Assembly (NCBI RefSeq): GCF_003722315.1 | Contig: NZ_CP033580.1 | Span: 929,001-993,000 of the forward strand | Direction of reading: 5' to 3' | Source: Thermoanaerobacter ethanolicus JW 200 | Lineage (GTDB): Bacteria; Bacillota; Thermoanaerobacteria; Thermoanaerobacterales; Thermoanaerobacteraceae | DNA length: 64,000 bases | Part shown: positions 1-8,309 of the stretch, in pieces | Position numbering within the stretch: position 1 is the stretch's first letter | Layout: every line of letters starts with the position of its first letter | Notes under the pieces: model-generated | Told to the model about the DNA's origin: nothing | Database searches by the model: none | The model's input: only the letters and a program-made list of their open reading frames with translations | Translations under genes and position numbers: made by a program

Positions 1-56
1 TCATTGACATATAAATATCTATCTAAACTTGGGTTTAGTGTCAGCGTGAAAATCAA
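1..56 (-). CDS. PfkB-family sugar kinase, N-terminal fragment (1-phosphofructokinase-like)
   Basis: Only the first 18 codons are in the window; the gene runs off the left edge. The start is TTG at 56, set by an AAGGAGG ribosome binding site at 71-65 with an 8-base gap. The peptide begins MIFTLTLNPSLDRYLYVN, which matches the start of 1-phosphofructokinase and tagatose-6-phosphate kinase proteins (consensus beginning M-I-x-T-x-T-L-N-P-x-x-D). These enzymes phosphorylate fructose 1-phosphate or related sugars in the cytoplasm. Assignment to FruK rather than another PfkB member cannot be made from so few residues. Confidence 0.7.
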   Translation of the reverse strand, partial: MIFTLTLNPSLDRYLYVN

Positions 57-137
57 ATTTATCTCCTCCTTATGTATACTCTTTTTTCCATTATAAACTA
101 TTAAAAGATGAGTTACAAGGTATTATAGTTTGAAATA

Positions 138-189
138 CTATATGAAAGTATAGTGGATTTTATAGGAAGCAAATGTTATAATTATAACA
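138..189. promoter_or_regulatory. AT-rich leader with two small palindromes
   Basis: This divergent intergenic region (57-286) holds an inverted repeat ACTATA/TATAGT at about 138-155 and a perfect 16-bp palindrome TGTTATAATTATAACA at 174-189. It lies between the PfkB-type gene (minus) and the first DUF1648 gene (plus). The palindromes could be operators, but in DNA this AT-rich that is only a suggestion. Confidence 0.3.
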
Positions 190-286
190 AATAATTGGTA
201 TCTGTAGTTCTTAAGGTTGGTTTGATATATAAAAAGAAAAAGCTAATTGAAGAGAAAAACGTAATATAAGAAAGGAGAAAAATTTT

Positions 287-616
287 ATGCGAGCAATAAG
301 TTTTTTAGGCAAAAATAACTGGTTATTTGCTGTTTTCACATTTATCATAAACATCATTTTTTATAAGGCATTGCCTGAGAATGTTGCTATTCAGTGGCAT
401 TTTGATGGTAGTATTTCAAATACTGTCTCTAAAATGACATTTATTTTTATACTTCCTTTAATACAATTATTATTTTATGGATATGTGAAACTCAAGACAA
501 AAAGTATAGGGGAAACACTTTATACGTATTTATACACTATTTTTGTTAATCTGCTTATGCTAAGTGTAGATGTAATAATTCTTATAATAAATTTAAAAAG
601 CGTTTTGAAAAGGTAA
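287..616 (+). CDS. DUF1648 small membrane protein (copy 1)
   Basis: A 109-residue protein with three hydrophobic segments at about residues 12-28, 46-65 and 80-103. The segment LPENVAIQWHFDGSISNTVSK carries the DUF1648 signature: a Pro, an h-x-W/R-h-x-x-x-G block, then S-K before the next membrane helix. DUF1648 also forms the N-terminal part of SdpI-type immunity proteins, but no toxin gene is visible here. The start is set by AAGGAGAAA just upstream. The next gene at 684 is a diverged paralog, so this looks like a tandem duplication. Function is unknown; a role in envelope protection is a guess from the family. Confidence 0.7.
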   Translation: MRAISFLGKNNWLFAVFTFIINIIFYKALPENVAIQWHFDGSISNTVSKMTFIFILPLIQLLFYGYVKLKTKSIGETLYTYLYTIFVNLLMLSVDVIILIINLKSVLKR

Positions 617-683
617 TTGTAAGTTTAACTTTTTGAAAACATTTTATAGTAAAAATAAGTAAATAAAGGAGGATAGTACTAAA

Positions 684-1007
684 ATGTCAAGAAGAGTAAT
701 AAAATATTTTTATAAATGTGGCTATATTTTTCCAGTTATAACCTTTATTATAAATATTTTTGCATATAAGTATCTACCTGAAAGTATACCACTTCAAAGG
801 GATGCTTTTGGAAATATAAATTATGCTGTATCTAAGTTGGAATTTATATTTTTTATACCTGTATTGCAGTTGTTTTCTTATATTGCAATAAAATATCCTC
901 AAGCAAAAGGGAAAAGGAAAATTTCTCATGGGATATATGATATTGCAGCAGGGGTTATACTTTTACTTTTTGACATTTTTCTATTGTATGTTTTTATACG
1001 AAAATAG
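684..1007 (+). CDS. DUF1648 small membrane protein (copy 2)
   Basis: A 107-residue protein with the same plan as the preceding gene: an N-terminal helix, the DUF1648 block LPESIPLQRDAFGNINYAVSK at about residues 31-51, then two more helices. The Trp of copy 1 is replaced by Arg in the block, so the copies have diverged. The ribosome binding site AAAGGAGGA lies at about 666-674. It sits 67 bp after copy 1, probably in the same transcript. Function is unknown. Confidence 0.7.
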   Translation: MSRRVIKYFYKCGYIFPVITFIINIFAYKYLPESIPLQRDAFGNINYAVSKLEFIFFIPVLQLFSYIAIKYPQAKGKRKISHGIYDIAAGVILLLFDIFLLYVFIRK

Positions 1008-1033
1008 TACCCTTTCTGATTATAAATAGTTAG

Positions 1034-1144
1034 AACTGTTAGAAGGCAACCTGATAGAGATATGTTAAAACTATGTTAAATTTTGCTACGCTTTGGAAAT
1101 AAAAGAAGGATTTTAAGGAATTTTGTAGAATTTATAGTATTGTG
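1034..1144. repeat. Non-coding repeat, copy A (partner at 8776-8895)
   Basis: The sequence from AACTGTTAGAA to the end of GAATTTATAGTATTGTG recurs at 8776-8895. The last part (about 1063-1144) is nearly identical between copies: both contain GTTAAATTTT, TTGGAAATA, GAAGGATTTTA and GGAATTTTGTAGAATTTA in order. It sits just upstream of the acetyltransferase gene. It may be a duplicated leader, left by a segmental duplication that also made the ABC fragment downstream of the second copy. Confidence 0.6.
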
Positions 1145-1187
1145 TAAAAAATTTCTTGTCTAATAACTTCCAAATGGAGGTAATTTT

Positions 1188-1664
1188 ATGGGATTAAAAA
1201 TTAGAGAAGCTATTATTTCGGACTATGAAAATTTATTATTACTAGTGAAGGAAGTGCATGAGATTCATTATAAAGCTAGGCCAGATTATTACAAAGATAC
1301 CGATATTCCACTGGACAAAGAAGATTTTATAAATAAGTTGTCTCACACAGAGTATAAAATTATGGTTGCAGAAAATGAAAACGATGAGATAGCAGGGTAT
1401 ATAATTTATAAAATAAAAAAGATTGAAGAGCATCCGCTTCTTGTTGACAGAGTAGTAGTATATATAGAAGATTTATGCGTAGCAGGAAGATTTAAAAGAA
1501 AAGGTATTGGAAAGAAACTTTTAGAAAGTGCTATTGAATATGGGAAAGAAATTAATGCTTCTTCAATTGAATTGACTGTATGGGCTTTTAATGAAAAAGC
1601 AATAAAATTTTATGAATCCCTGTCTTTCAAGCCTCAAAGTATAAAAATGGAAATGATTTTATAA
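1188..1664 (+). CDS. GNAT-family N-acetyltransferase
   Basis: A 158-residue single-domain protein. The acetyl-CoA binding motif A is at about residues 97-121: a beta strand (VVVYIEDLCV) followed by R-K-G-I-G-K (the R/Q-x-x-G-x-G/A pyrophosphate loop) and the helix KLLESAIEYGKE. The C-terminal motif NEKAIKFYESLSF is the usual GNAT motif B with its Tyr. It transfers an acetyl group from acetyl-CoA to an amine; the substrate cannot be read from sequence. The start follows a TGGAGGTAA site. It lies 20 bp before the YhfC-type gene, so the two are probably co-transcribed. Confidence 0.9.
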   Translation: MGLKIREAIISDYENLLLLVKEVHEIHYKARPDYYKDTDIPLDKEDFINKLSHTEYKIMVAENENDEIAGYIIYKIKKIEEHPLLVDRVVVYIEDLCVAGRFKRKGIGKKLLESAIEYGKEINASSIELTVWAFNEKAIKFYESLSFKPQSIKMEMIL

Positions 1665-1683
1665 TCTAAAAGGGGTGCTTTAA

Positions 1684-2442
1684 ATGTTTTTTGTAATGGT
1701 ACTTGTTGATGTAATTATAGTATTTTCGTTCTTGTTTATAGCACTGAGAAAGGGAGATATACATATAAAAAACAAGATGTGGGTGTATTTGTTCATTTCT
1801 GGTTTTTTATTTCAAATAGTATTTTTATTGAGAAAGCACTGGGAAATTTATCTCTTAAGTTTAAACACTTCATTGTGGTATGTACTTACAATTGTGCAGG
1901 CGGATAATGCTTTTTGGGAGGAATTAGCCAAATTATTAGCTGTTTTGGTTGTAGTATACTTTCTTGATAAGAATATGATGGTACAATTTAAAGATTTAAA
2001 ATATTCTACAGCGATTTTTACATATACAGGGCTTGCTTATGGTATAGGCGAAGCGATGTCTTTGATGTTTTTGCTTTATAATCCTCAATATGGTAGAGTT
2101 TTCGGAATGCAGTTTCCTGTAGGAACATTTGTCGGTTTTGTTTATGTTTTTGAAAGATTTCTTGCTATTCAAATGCACGGCATTATGGGAGGAATAATAG
2201 GAATAGGCTTTAGCAGGTATATTTTTAATAAAAAATTCGTTAGTCTCTTGATATATTTTGCTGTTGCAATGCTTTATCACATGTTTATTGACAACTTTGC
2301 GATGTTTTTTCAATATTATCCTGCTTTGCGTTCTGTTCTTATTTATGCTTATGTAGTATTTTTGCTGTCAAGTACACTGTTAGGCTATGTTTTGCTTTAT
2401 TTTCTTTATAAAAATGCTATTAAAAGGGAAAGGAGAGTCTGA
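1684..2442 (+). CDS. YhfC-type glutamic intramembrane protease family protein
   Basis: A 252-residue protein with about seven hydrophobic helices. It shows the spaced motifs of the YhfC/PrsW/CPBP superfamily: W-E-E-L-A-K (about residue 77), G-x-x-Y-G-I-G-E-A (about 119), a His in the helix HGIMGGIIGIG (about 165), and Y-H-M-F-I-D-N (about 198). The paired Glu and the His residues are the presumed catalytic set, which supports activity in the membrane. The substrate is unknown. The neighbour two bases downstream is a broken lipoprotein gene; the two probably formed one operon. Confidence 0.75.
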   Translation: MFFVMVLVDVIIVFSFLFIALRKGDIHIKNKMWVYLFISGFLFQIVFLLRKHWEIYLLSLNTSLWYVLTIVQADNAFWEELAKLLAVLVVVYFLDKNMMVQFKDLKYSTAIFTYTGLAYGIGEAMSLMFLLYNPQYGRVFGMQFPVGTFVGFVYVFERFLAIQMHGIMGGIIGIGFSRYIFNKKFVSLLIYFAVAMLYHMFIDNFAMFFQYYPALRSVLIYAYVVFLLSSTLLGYVLLYFLYKNAIKRERRV

Positions 2443-2444
2443 GT

Positions 2445-3154
2445 ATGTTAAAAAAATTTTTACTGCCAGTTATAATTTTTACATTGTTTGTTCTTGCGGG
2501 CTGTTCATCAAATGCAAAGCCTATGGAGTTTGACAGGATTCCTTGGGGAGATTATCAGAGGCTTACCTATGATATTTTTGAAAATGACAAACTGGTAGGC
2601 ACAGCAGAATTTACAATTTAAAAGTCTCAAAGCACAAGTACTTATGAGATATCGTCTATCACAAAGATTGATTCAACACAGCTGAATACCGGTACTACAG
2701 TTAAATCTGATACTTTAATGCCTGTAAGTTCTTACTACAATGTAATGTCACCACAAGGAGATATAAAAATAGAAACTACCTACAAGGATAAGTGGAATAT
2801 TAAGGCTAAAACTCCCAAAGGGGAGCAGAATCTAACTGTTAAACTTCCTAAATACTATTATGATATGACTCTCTTCTTATGATTATGAGGGCATATCCAT
2901 TTAAGGTAGGCGCAAAGTTTACAATATATGATGCAATAGCTTCAACTGCTCAGATAGCACCTATTACAAATAAAGTTGTATCTAAAGAGAAAGTTATTGT
3001 CCCTTATAGAGAAGCAGAATGCTTTAAAGTTGAGTTAAAAGCAGGCCCATCAAAGCAATATATCTGGTATTCAGATGATGAAAATAGGCTTTTGTATCAG
3101 TATGATAATGGAAAACTTGTGTATAAGCTTAAAAAGGTTGAAAATAACAAATAA
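2445..3154 (+). pseudogene. Lipoprotein pseudogene (in-frame stop plus frameshift)
   Basis: The ATG at 2445 starts a lipoprotein signal peptide with the lipobox LAGC (Cys at residue 20). The frame is cut by TAA at 2619-2621. It continues in frame after the stop to a second TGA near 2878, and then resumes in another frame (MIMRAYPFKVG...) to the stop at 3154. The whole would be about 235 residues. The distal part, with an aspartate-ligand-like strand pattern and YIWYSDDENRLLYQY, resembles DUF3108-type secreted proteins. At least two independent lesions are needed, so this is decay, not a sequencing slip in one place. Confidence 0.75.
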
Positions 3155-3155
3155 A

Positions 3156-3242
3156 ATGTTTTTGAACAGATTCTTTATAATGGTTTTGGAATCGGGAGTG
3201 TTTTTACTTTTTGCAAACTATATATTTGAGAGGGTGAGTTAA
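3156..3242 (+). CDS. Small hydrophobic ORF (28 residues), unknown
   Basis: A short frame starting at ATG 3156, one base after the lipoprotein remnant stops. It encodes one membrane-like helix (FIMVLESGVFLLFANYIF). No good ribosome binding site is seen. It ends one base before the SPASM remnant, so it may be a junction product of a deletion rather than a gene. Confidence 0.25.
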   Translation: MFLNRFFIMVLESGVFLLFANYIFERVS

Positions 3243-3243
3243 A

Positions 3244-3426
3244 GTGAGGGGAGATTTGGGAAATATATTTAAAGATAACTTAATCGATATATGGGAAAAT
3301 AATGTTATACTAAAAATGTGCAGCAAAAGTTCAAGATGTTTAGCGGAAGTATATGAAAATAATGAGAAATTTAGAGAGCAAATAAAATCAATTATAAAGG
3401 CACAAGAAAATAATTTATTAAGGTGA
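3244..3426 (+). pseudogene. Radical-SAM maturase remnant (SPASM domain C-terminus)
   Basis: The 60-codon frame reads RGDLGNIFKDNLIDIWEN then CSKSSRCLAE. The pattern G-x-L-G-N-I-x-x-D-x-L-x-D-I-W is the hallmark of SPASM domains, which follow the radical-SAM core in peptide maturases and bind extra Fe-S clusters through Cys residues. The upstream radical-SAM core with CxxxCxxC is missing, so this is a 3' remnant. A GTG at 3244 with a weak GAGAGGGTGAG site could still start it. It abuts the ABC ATPase gene. Together they suggest that a modified-peptide cluster once stood here. Identification rests on the motif alone. Confidence 0.5.
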
Positions 3427-3431
3427 TAAAA

Positions 3432-4397
3432 ATGGATACTGTAATTAATTGCACAAATATATATAAATCATATATTAAGAAGAGATGGTTTAAAGTTGTA
3501 AAAAGAAATGATGTATTAAAAAATTTAGATATAAAAGTAAGAAAAGGTGAAATCTACGGTTTACTAGGGCTTAATGGAGCAGGTAAAACTACCCTTATTC
3601 GAATTATAACAGGGATTTTATTGCCAGACAAAGGAAATGTTGAAATATTTGGAATGAGATATGATAAACATGAAAAAGAAATTAAATCCAAGATAGGTGT
3701 AGTTATGGGAGGAGATCGCTCCTTATATTGGAAACTGTCTGCGGAAGAAAATCTGGAATTTTTTGGGACTTTATATAATGTCCCAAAGAAAAAGCTTAAG
3801 AAAAATATAGAAATATATTTGGACTATGTTGGATTAGGTGAACATAAAAAGGATTTAGTTGAAACCTATTCTAAAGGTATGAAACAAAGACTGTTAATAG
3901 CTAAATCCTTAATAATTGATCCTGAAGTTTTAATTTTGGATGAACCAACAGTTGGATTGGACATACAAGTAGCATTTGAATTTAGAAAATTATTAAAAAG
4001 GTTAAATGAAGAATTAGGTTTGACTATATTATTAACTACTCATTATTTACATGAAGCAGAAGAGTTATGCTCCAGAGTAGGTATATTGAAGGGTGGCAGA
4101 ATTGTTGAAGAGGGAACAATTGATTATTTGAAGAGAAAAAATAAAATGGAAGAAGTGGTCGAATTTAAGTTAAAAACGGAGATAGATGATAATTTAGAAA
4201 AGGAGATTTTAAATTATGGTTCAATAAACAAATTATCTGTGGATAATTACTTTACATATCAAGTAAGGACTAGCAGTATATATAGAGAAAAAATCATTAG
4301 TTTATTAAGTTCTCAAAGTAAATTAACTTTTTTAGAGGTAAAAGGGGTTACTTTAGAGGATATAGTTTCAAATTATTTTGAAGAAGGGGTTATTTAA
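3432..4397 (+). CDS. ABC transporter ATP-binding protein
   Basis: A 321-residue ATPase starting at ATG 3432 behind AAGGTG; a GTG nine bases upstream is the other option. Walker A is G-L-N-G-A-G-K-T-T at residues 46-54, the signature is Y-S-K-G-M-K-Q-R near 145, and Walker B is L-I-L-D-E-P-T-V-G-L-D near 165, followed by the H-loop TTHYLHEAEELC. The C-terminal 90 residues form the extra domain seen in NodI/NatA-type drug and polysaccharide exporters. It drives the two permeases encoded directly downstream. Neighbouring maturase and flavoprotein genes suggest that the cargo is a modified peptide, which is inference. Confidence 0.92.
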   Translation: MDTVINCTNIYKSYIKKRWFKVVKRNDVLKNLDIKVRKGEIYGLLGLNGAGKTTLIRIITGILLPDKGNVEIFGMRYDKHEKEIKSKIGVVMGGDRSLYWKLSAEENLEFFGTLYNVPKKKLKKNIEIYLDYVGLGEHKKDLVETYSKGMKQRLLIAKSLIIDPEVLILDEPTVGLDIQVAFEFRKLLKRLNEELGLTILLTTHYLHEAEELCSRVGILKGGRIVEEGTIDYLKRKNKMEEVVEFKLKTEIDDNLEKEILNYGSINKLSVDNYFTYQVRTSSIYREKIISLLSSQSKLTFLEVKGVTLEDIVSNYFEEGVI

Positions 4398-4398
4398 T

Positions 4399-5166
4399 AT
4401 GAGACATATATTAGCAGCTGCAAAGTCGGAGTTTTTAATTTTAAGTAGATATCCGCTGAATTTATTTTATAACATAATTGCTGTTCTTTTTTCTTTGTTA
4501 CCATTATTTTATATTGCAAAAATTTACAACGTTGAACAAGCACAGTATTTGTGGATTTTATCTGGAAGCCTATTTTGGATGTATATATCTCAGGCACTAT
4601 GGACTATAGGTCTTTCACTTAGAAAGGAACAAGAAATGGGCACATTAGAGCAAATTTTAATGTCACCTTCTAATCTGATTTACATAATGTTAGGAAAAAG
4701 TATAGTCACTGTTGGAATTAATAGTTTGACATTGTTAGTAGGTTTGCTGTTGATTAGATATGTATTTGATTGTCGGATTAATTACGCTTTAACAGTAGTA
4801 GTTATATTAATTAGTATGCCGTCTGTTTTTGGATTTTCGTATATAATATCTGGTATAGTATTAAAATTTAAAGAAATATTTGCATTTTTACAGGTTATAA
4901 GTGGAGTTTTGCTTATTTTTAGTGGTGTAAGCCAACCTGCAACATTCCTGCCTTACAATTTAGGGAAATTAAGTAGATTTATAGTTTTTGAAAAAATGAT
5001 TTATACATTTAGACGAGTTGTAATTGATTCTGCATCTTTTTTAGCAATATATAGTCAATTGATATATATATTTATTTATGGATTTGTTCTGAATATAATT
5101 GCTGTCTTCGTCTTTTATTATTTTAAGAAGAAAGTGATGAAAAATGGGGATGTGTTTTATGTTTGA
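4399..5166 (+). CDS. ABC-2 type transporter permease
   Basis: A 255-residue protein with six predicted membrane helices and the ABC-2 pattern: an N-terminal KSEFLILSRYPLNLFYNII helix, then LRKEQEMGTLEQILMSPSN, the conserved cytosolic E-x-G-T-L-E-x-h coupling motif that contacts the ATPase, at about residue 77. The start is ATG 4399, one base after the stop of the ATPase, with GAAGAAGGGG as ribosome binding site inside the ATPase gene. It overlaps the next permease by 8 bp. The two are paralogs and probably form a heterodimer. Confidence 0.88.
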   Translation: MRHILAAAKSEFLILSRYPLNLFYNIIAVLFSLLPLFYIAKIYNVEQAQYLWILSGSLFWMYISQALWTIGLSLRKEQEMGTLEQILMSPSNLIYIMLGKSIVTVGINSLTLLVGLLLIRYVFDCRINYALTVVVILISMPSVFGFSYIISGIVLKFKEIFAFLQVISGVLLIFSGVSQPATFLPYNLGKLSRFIVFEKMIYTFRRVVIDSASFLAIYSQLIYIFIYGFVLNIIAVFVFYYFKKKVMKNGDVFYV

Positions 5167-5980
5167 TAAAGCATATGTATTTTTAAAAAAGGAATTACTT
5201 TTTCTAATTAGATATCCGATGCAAATAATTTTTGAAATACTTTTACCTGTGATTAATATGTTACCTGCTATATTTCTAGCAATATATCTAACATCATCTA
5301 ACCATATTAAAAGTTTTGAGAAAGTTACAGGAACAAATAATTATTTTGTTTTTATTAGTATTGGTATTGTTTTTTCTATATTTAATTCTATCCAAGAACA
5401 AACAAGCTATGTTTTATCTAAAGAAATGTGGATGGGCACTTTAGAGCAAATTTGGATTTCTCCCGTAAAGAAAATTAATTTGGTATTAGGGTGGATATTC
5501 TTTAGTTTTATAAAGGCAATATTGTATACTATTGCTTCAGCAATAATTTTAAAGTTTATATTTATATACTTAAATATAAGTTTTAGTATTTATAGTTTAC
5601 CATTATTAGTTTTATCGTTTTTGCTTTTATTAGCTGTTTCGGTTTGTAGCGGGATAATCATATGTAGTATTACTCTAAACATAAAGCAGTTAGATTCTTT
5701 TGTATTTTTAATAACGGGAGCTGTGCCATTGTTAAGTGGAAGTACATTCCCGATTTCTGTGCTTCCACCGAAAATACAACTGATTTCAAAGGTGTTGCCA
5801 ACAACTTATATATTTGATTTAATTAGACATTCTATACTTAAGAGCAATACTATATTCGACCCAATTATGGAATTAACCCTGGTTTTCTTTTATGTGATTA
5901 TTATGATGATTATATCTGTCTTTATCTTTAAACTATTAAAAAGAAGGGTTGAAAAATGTGGGACAATCTATATGATGTAA
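5159..5980 (+). CDS. ABC-2 type transporter permease (second subunit)
   Basis: A 273-residue, six-helix protein paralogous to the preceding permease. It repeats the coupling motif as KEMWMGTLEQIWISPVKK near residue 90 and the late GSTFPISVLP stretch typical of ABC-2 proteins. Start ATG 5159 lies inside the end of the upstream gene and uses GGGGATG as ribosome binding site. It overlaps the flavoprotein gene by 25 bp, so the genes are translationally coupled. It forms the membrane channel with its partner. Confidence 0.87.
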   Translation: MFDKAYVFLKKELLFLIRYPMQIIFEILLPVINMLPAIFLAIYLTSSNHIKSFEKVTGTNNYFVFISIGIVFSIFNSIQEQTSYVLSKEMWMGTLEQIWISPVKKINLVLGWIFFSFIKAILYTIASAIILKFIFIYLNISFSIYSLPLLVLSFLLLLAVSVCSGIIICSITLNIKQLDSFVFLITGAVPLLSGSTFPISVLPPKIQLISKVLPTTYIFDLIRHSILKSNTIFDPIMELTLVFFYVIIMMIISVFIFKLLKRRVEKCGTIYMM

Positions 5981-6450
5981 GAGATAAATTTTGTTCACGA
6001 AGAAGCGTTAGGAATTATTTGAATGTTAGTCTTGACCAGGATGTAATTAAAGTATTAATGGAAATCGGATATAGTGGACCTGTCTCAGGAGGACTAAGGT
6101 GTGTTTTTATAAAAGAGATAAGTAATAGCGAAGAAAAATACATTTGTTATAAAGGAACTTATTATCAGAAACATGTTTTAAGAGCACCACATATTTTTTT
6201 AATTGGATGTAATGATTCGATTATTGAAGAGAAATATAACGGAGAGTTTGTAAATATATTTAGTTGTCAAAATTCGGTTATTGCTGCACAAAACATTATT
6301 ATTGCTGCACATGAAATGGGAATCGGGACATGTTTTGTAGGGGCAATTAGAAAAGATGTAATAATAGATGGGTTAAAACTGGACAAAGGCTATAACCCTT
6401 GGTGTATATTATGCCTAGGTATAGGTAGGGATGATAACATTGGAATATAA
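5956..6450 (+). CDS. Nitroreductase-like flavoprotein
   Basis: A 164-residue protein of the nitroreductase/SagB fold. The FMN-binding start is S-R-R-S-V-R-N-Y at about residue 14, followed by a shortened substrate loop, and the helix SVIAAQNIIIAAHEMGIGTCFVGAIR at about 109-134 is the standard second FMN motif. SagB-type members oxidise azolines in thiazole/oxazole peptides; others reduce nitro groups or quinones. Placement after an ABC exporter and a SPASM remnant favours peptide modification, which is inference. It overlaps both the upstream permease and the next small gene. Confidence 0.8.
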   Translation: MWDNLYDVRDKFCSRRSVRNYLNVSLDQDVIKVLMEIGYSGPVSGGLRCVFIKEISNSEEKYICYKGTYYQKHVLRAPHIFLIGCNDSIIEEKYNGEFVNIFSCQNSVIAAQNIIIAAHEMGIGTCFVGAIRKDVIIDGLKLDKGYNPWCILCLGIGRDDNIGI

Positions 6451-6598
6451 AAACATGGATATGATTATAAAATTTGATGATGAGCATAAAAATTTTATTC
6501 TTATAAAAGGTAATAATCAAATAGTAATGGATACTAAGCAGGCTATAGGCTGTATTGTTATATTTAGGGATATATTAGAAAAAATAAAGGGTAAATAA
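6431..6598 (+). CDS. Small protein of unknown function (55 residues)
   Basis: The ATG at 6431 lies 20 bp inside the end of the flavoprotein gene, so it is translationally coupled. The protein is mixed charged and hydrophobic (KFDDEHKNFILIKGNNQIV, then a helix KQAIGCIVIFRDILEKIKG), with one Cys. It lacks the Cys-, Ser- or Thr-rich core of a typical modified peptide and may instead be a small accessory protein. I do not recognise a family. The IS256 element starts about 58 bp downstream, so a following gene may have been lost. Confidence 0.5.
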   Translation: MITLEYKNMDMIIKFDDEHKNFILIKGNNQIVMDTKQAIGCIVIFRDILEKIKGK

Positions 6599-6763
6599 CC
6601 TTAGAAGTTTTATCAAGATTTTAATCCAATATGAAACAGAGTTGAAAAACAGACATAGGGAGTTAAGTCTATATAATTGTGTAAAAAGGAGTTGAGCCAT
6701 TCCCCACCCCTGGTTAGAATAGAAATAGAAACGAACCAAAAAATCTAACCGGAGGGATAGGAA

Positions 6764-7989
6764 ATGGCTCAATACAATATTACCATAGATTCTGAAATTT
6801 TGCATTATCTTTTTGTACAAGGGACTAAGGATGAAAAGCTAGCTAAGTTGTTGGAATCTGTACTTAATCAAATTTTAGCAGCTCAAGCTACTGAACAAGT
6901 TAAGGCTGAACCTTATGAAAGGACAGAAGAAAGACAGGATTATCGTAATGGTTATTATTCAAGAAGTTTAATTACCAGAGTTGGAACTCTCACCTTAAGA
7001 GTTCCAAGACTCCGCAATGGCAAATTTACCACTGACCTTTTTAACCGTTACCAGAGAAGTGAGCAGGCCCTTTTGTTGGCACTAATGGAGATGGTGGTTA
7101 ATGGAGTATCTACCCGAAAAATCGAAGAAATCACTTATGAACTTTGTGGGACTGAATTTTCAAAATCCACAATTTCCGAGCTTTGCAAAAATCTCGATCC
7201 TATTATTACAGCGTGGAACTCAAGACCTTTAAGAGAAAAAAGCTTTCCCTTTGTTATAGTTGATGCAATGGTGATAAGAGTAAGAGAAGAGGGACGTGTT
7301 CGTCAACGCAGCGTATTAATTGCTGTAGGCATAAATGAGGACGGCTATAGGGAAGTATTAGGCCTTATGATAGGAGACAGTGAATCAGAAAAAGCTTTTG
7401 CGAATTCTTTTCATGGCTGAAGCAGAGAGGGCTCCATGGAGTTGATTTGGTAGTTTCCGATCATCATAGAGGACTTGTACAAGCTATTTGCCGACACTTC
7501 CAGGGAGCTACGTGGCAAAGGTGCCAAACACATTTTATGAGAAATATCCTTGATAAGACTCCAAAAGCTTTACAAAAATAATTACATGCCAAACTAAGAG
7601 CCATATTTGAAGCACCAGATCCCAGAACAGCAAGGATGCTATTAAATCAAGTATTAGATGAATATAGAGATAAAGCTCTTAAAGCAATGGAGATTTTAGA
7701 AGAAGGATTTGAAGATGCAATAGCGGTTTTAGAACTTCCTGAGCCTTATCAAAGGAGACTTCGCACTACTAATATGTTAGAGCGTCTAAATGAAGAAATT
7801 CGTCGTCGTGAAAGAGTTATAAGAATATTCCCAAGCCGAGAATCTGGCATTCGTCTAATAGGAGCGTTGTTAATGGAACAAGATGAAAAATGGGCTTCAG
7901 GGAGGAAGTATTTAGATATGACTGAATATTTCGAGTGGCAAAAAGAAATTTCAAAAAAAGCGAAGGATAAAGTTATTTCAATAAAATGA
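6764..7989 (+). pseudogene. IS256-family transposase, frameshift and nonsense mutated
   Basis: The gene starts at ATG 6764 and would encode about 408 residues. The first part (218 codons) ends at a frameshift near 7405, after which the proper frame reads FSWLKQRGLHGVDLVVSDHHRGL. A TAA at 7579-7581 interrupts it again, and the third part runs to 7989. DDE residues are visible: Asp in VIVDAMVIRVR, Asp in VVSDHHRGL, Glu in LERLNEEIRRR. The RRRERVIRIFP tail is typical of the Transposase_mut family. Two separate lesions mean it makes no active enzyme. Confidence 0.92.
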
Positions 7990-7990
7990 C

Positions 7991-8122
7991 CTTTATCACC
8001 ACCGTTAGTTTTTGATAACTGCTGGAGCCCCATGGTGTCAAGGACGGGCAAAAGCCCGGCGTAGCGTATCCTTGACACCATGGGGCGGAAGCAGTACAAT
8101 GAATTGAACGGTGGTGATAAAG
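7991..8122. repeat. Nested palindromes in the IS256 3' tail
   Basis: Three inverted repeats share one centre. The outer arms are CTTTATCACCACCGTT (7991-8006) and its perfect complement (8107-8122). The middle arms are the 18-base GCCCCATGGTGTCAAGGA (8027-8044) and its perfect complement (8069-8086). The inner hairpin is CGGGC-AAAA-GCCCG (8045-8058). The GC-rich core is unlike the surrounding DNA. It may act as a transcription terminator for the IS, block read-in, or be a small element inserted in the tail. Confidence 0.75.
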
Positions 8123-8309
8123 AAGATTCATATTCTAATCAGGGGGATTTTACACAAAAATTTGGACTTGACCCCTAATGTATTTGCAGTATATTTTTTT
8201 TATCAATTTTTCTTTTAATTTCAAACCATCTTTCTTATTGTGAAAAATATTAGTAATTTGGTATAATTTTAACATAAGGTTATAATTATGCATGTTAGGA
8301 GGAATTTGT

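Larger units (their letters stand above)
6656..8176 (+). mobile_element. IS256-family insertion sequence (inactive)
   Basis: The left end near 6656 (AGGGAGTTAAGTC...TGTGTAAAA) and the right end near 8176, read on the other strand (AGGGGTCAAGTCC...TGTGTAAAA), form imperfect terminal inverted repeats of about 30 bp. Between them lies a transposase with two lesions and a 3' tail with nested palindromes. I could not fix a target duplication. It inserted directly after the 55-residue gene and forms the right edge of the peptide-like cluster. Confidence 0.8.

Noticed and set aside
2619-2621. TAA in the lipoprotein at 2445 read as a recoded stop.
   Set aside because: A second stop and a frameshift follow further on, so decay explains the gene better than recoding.
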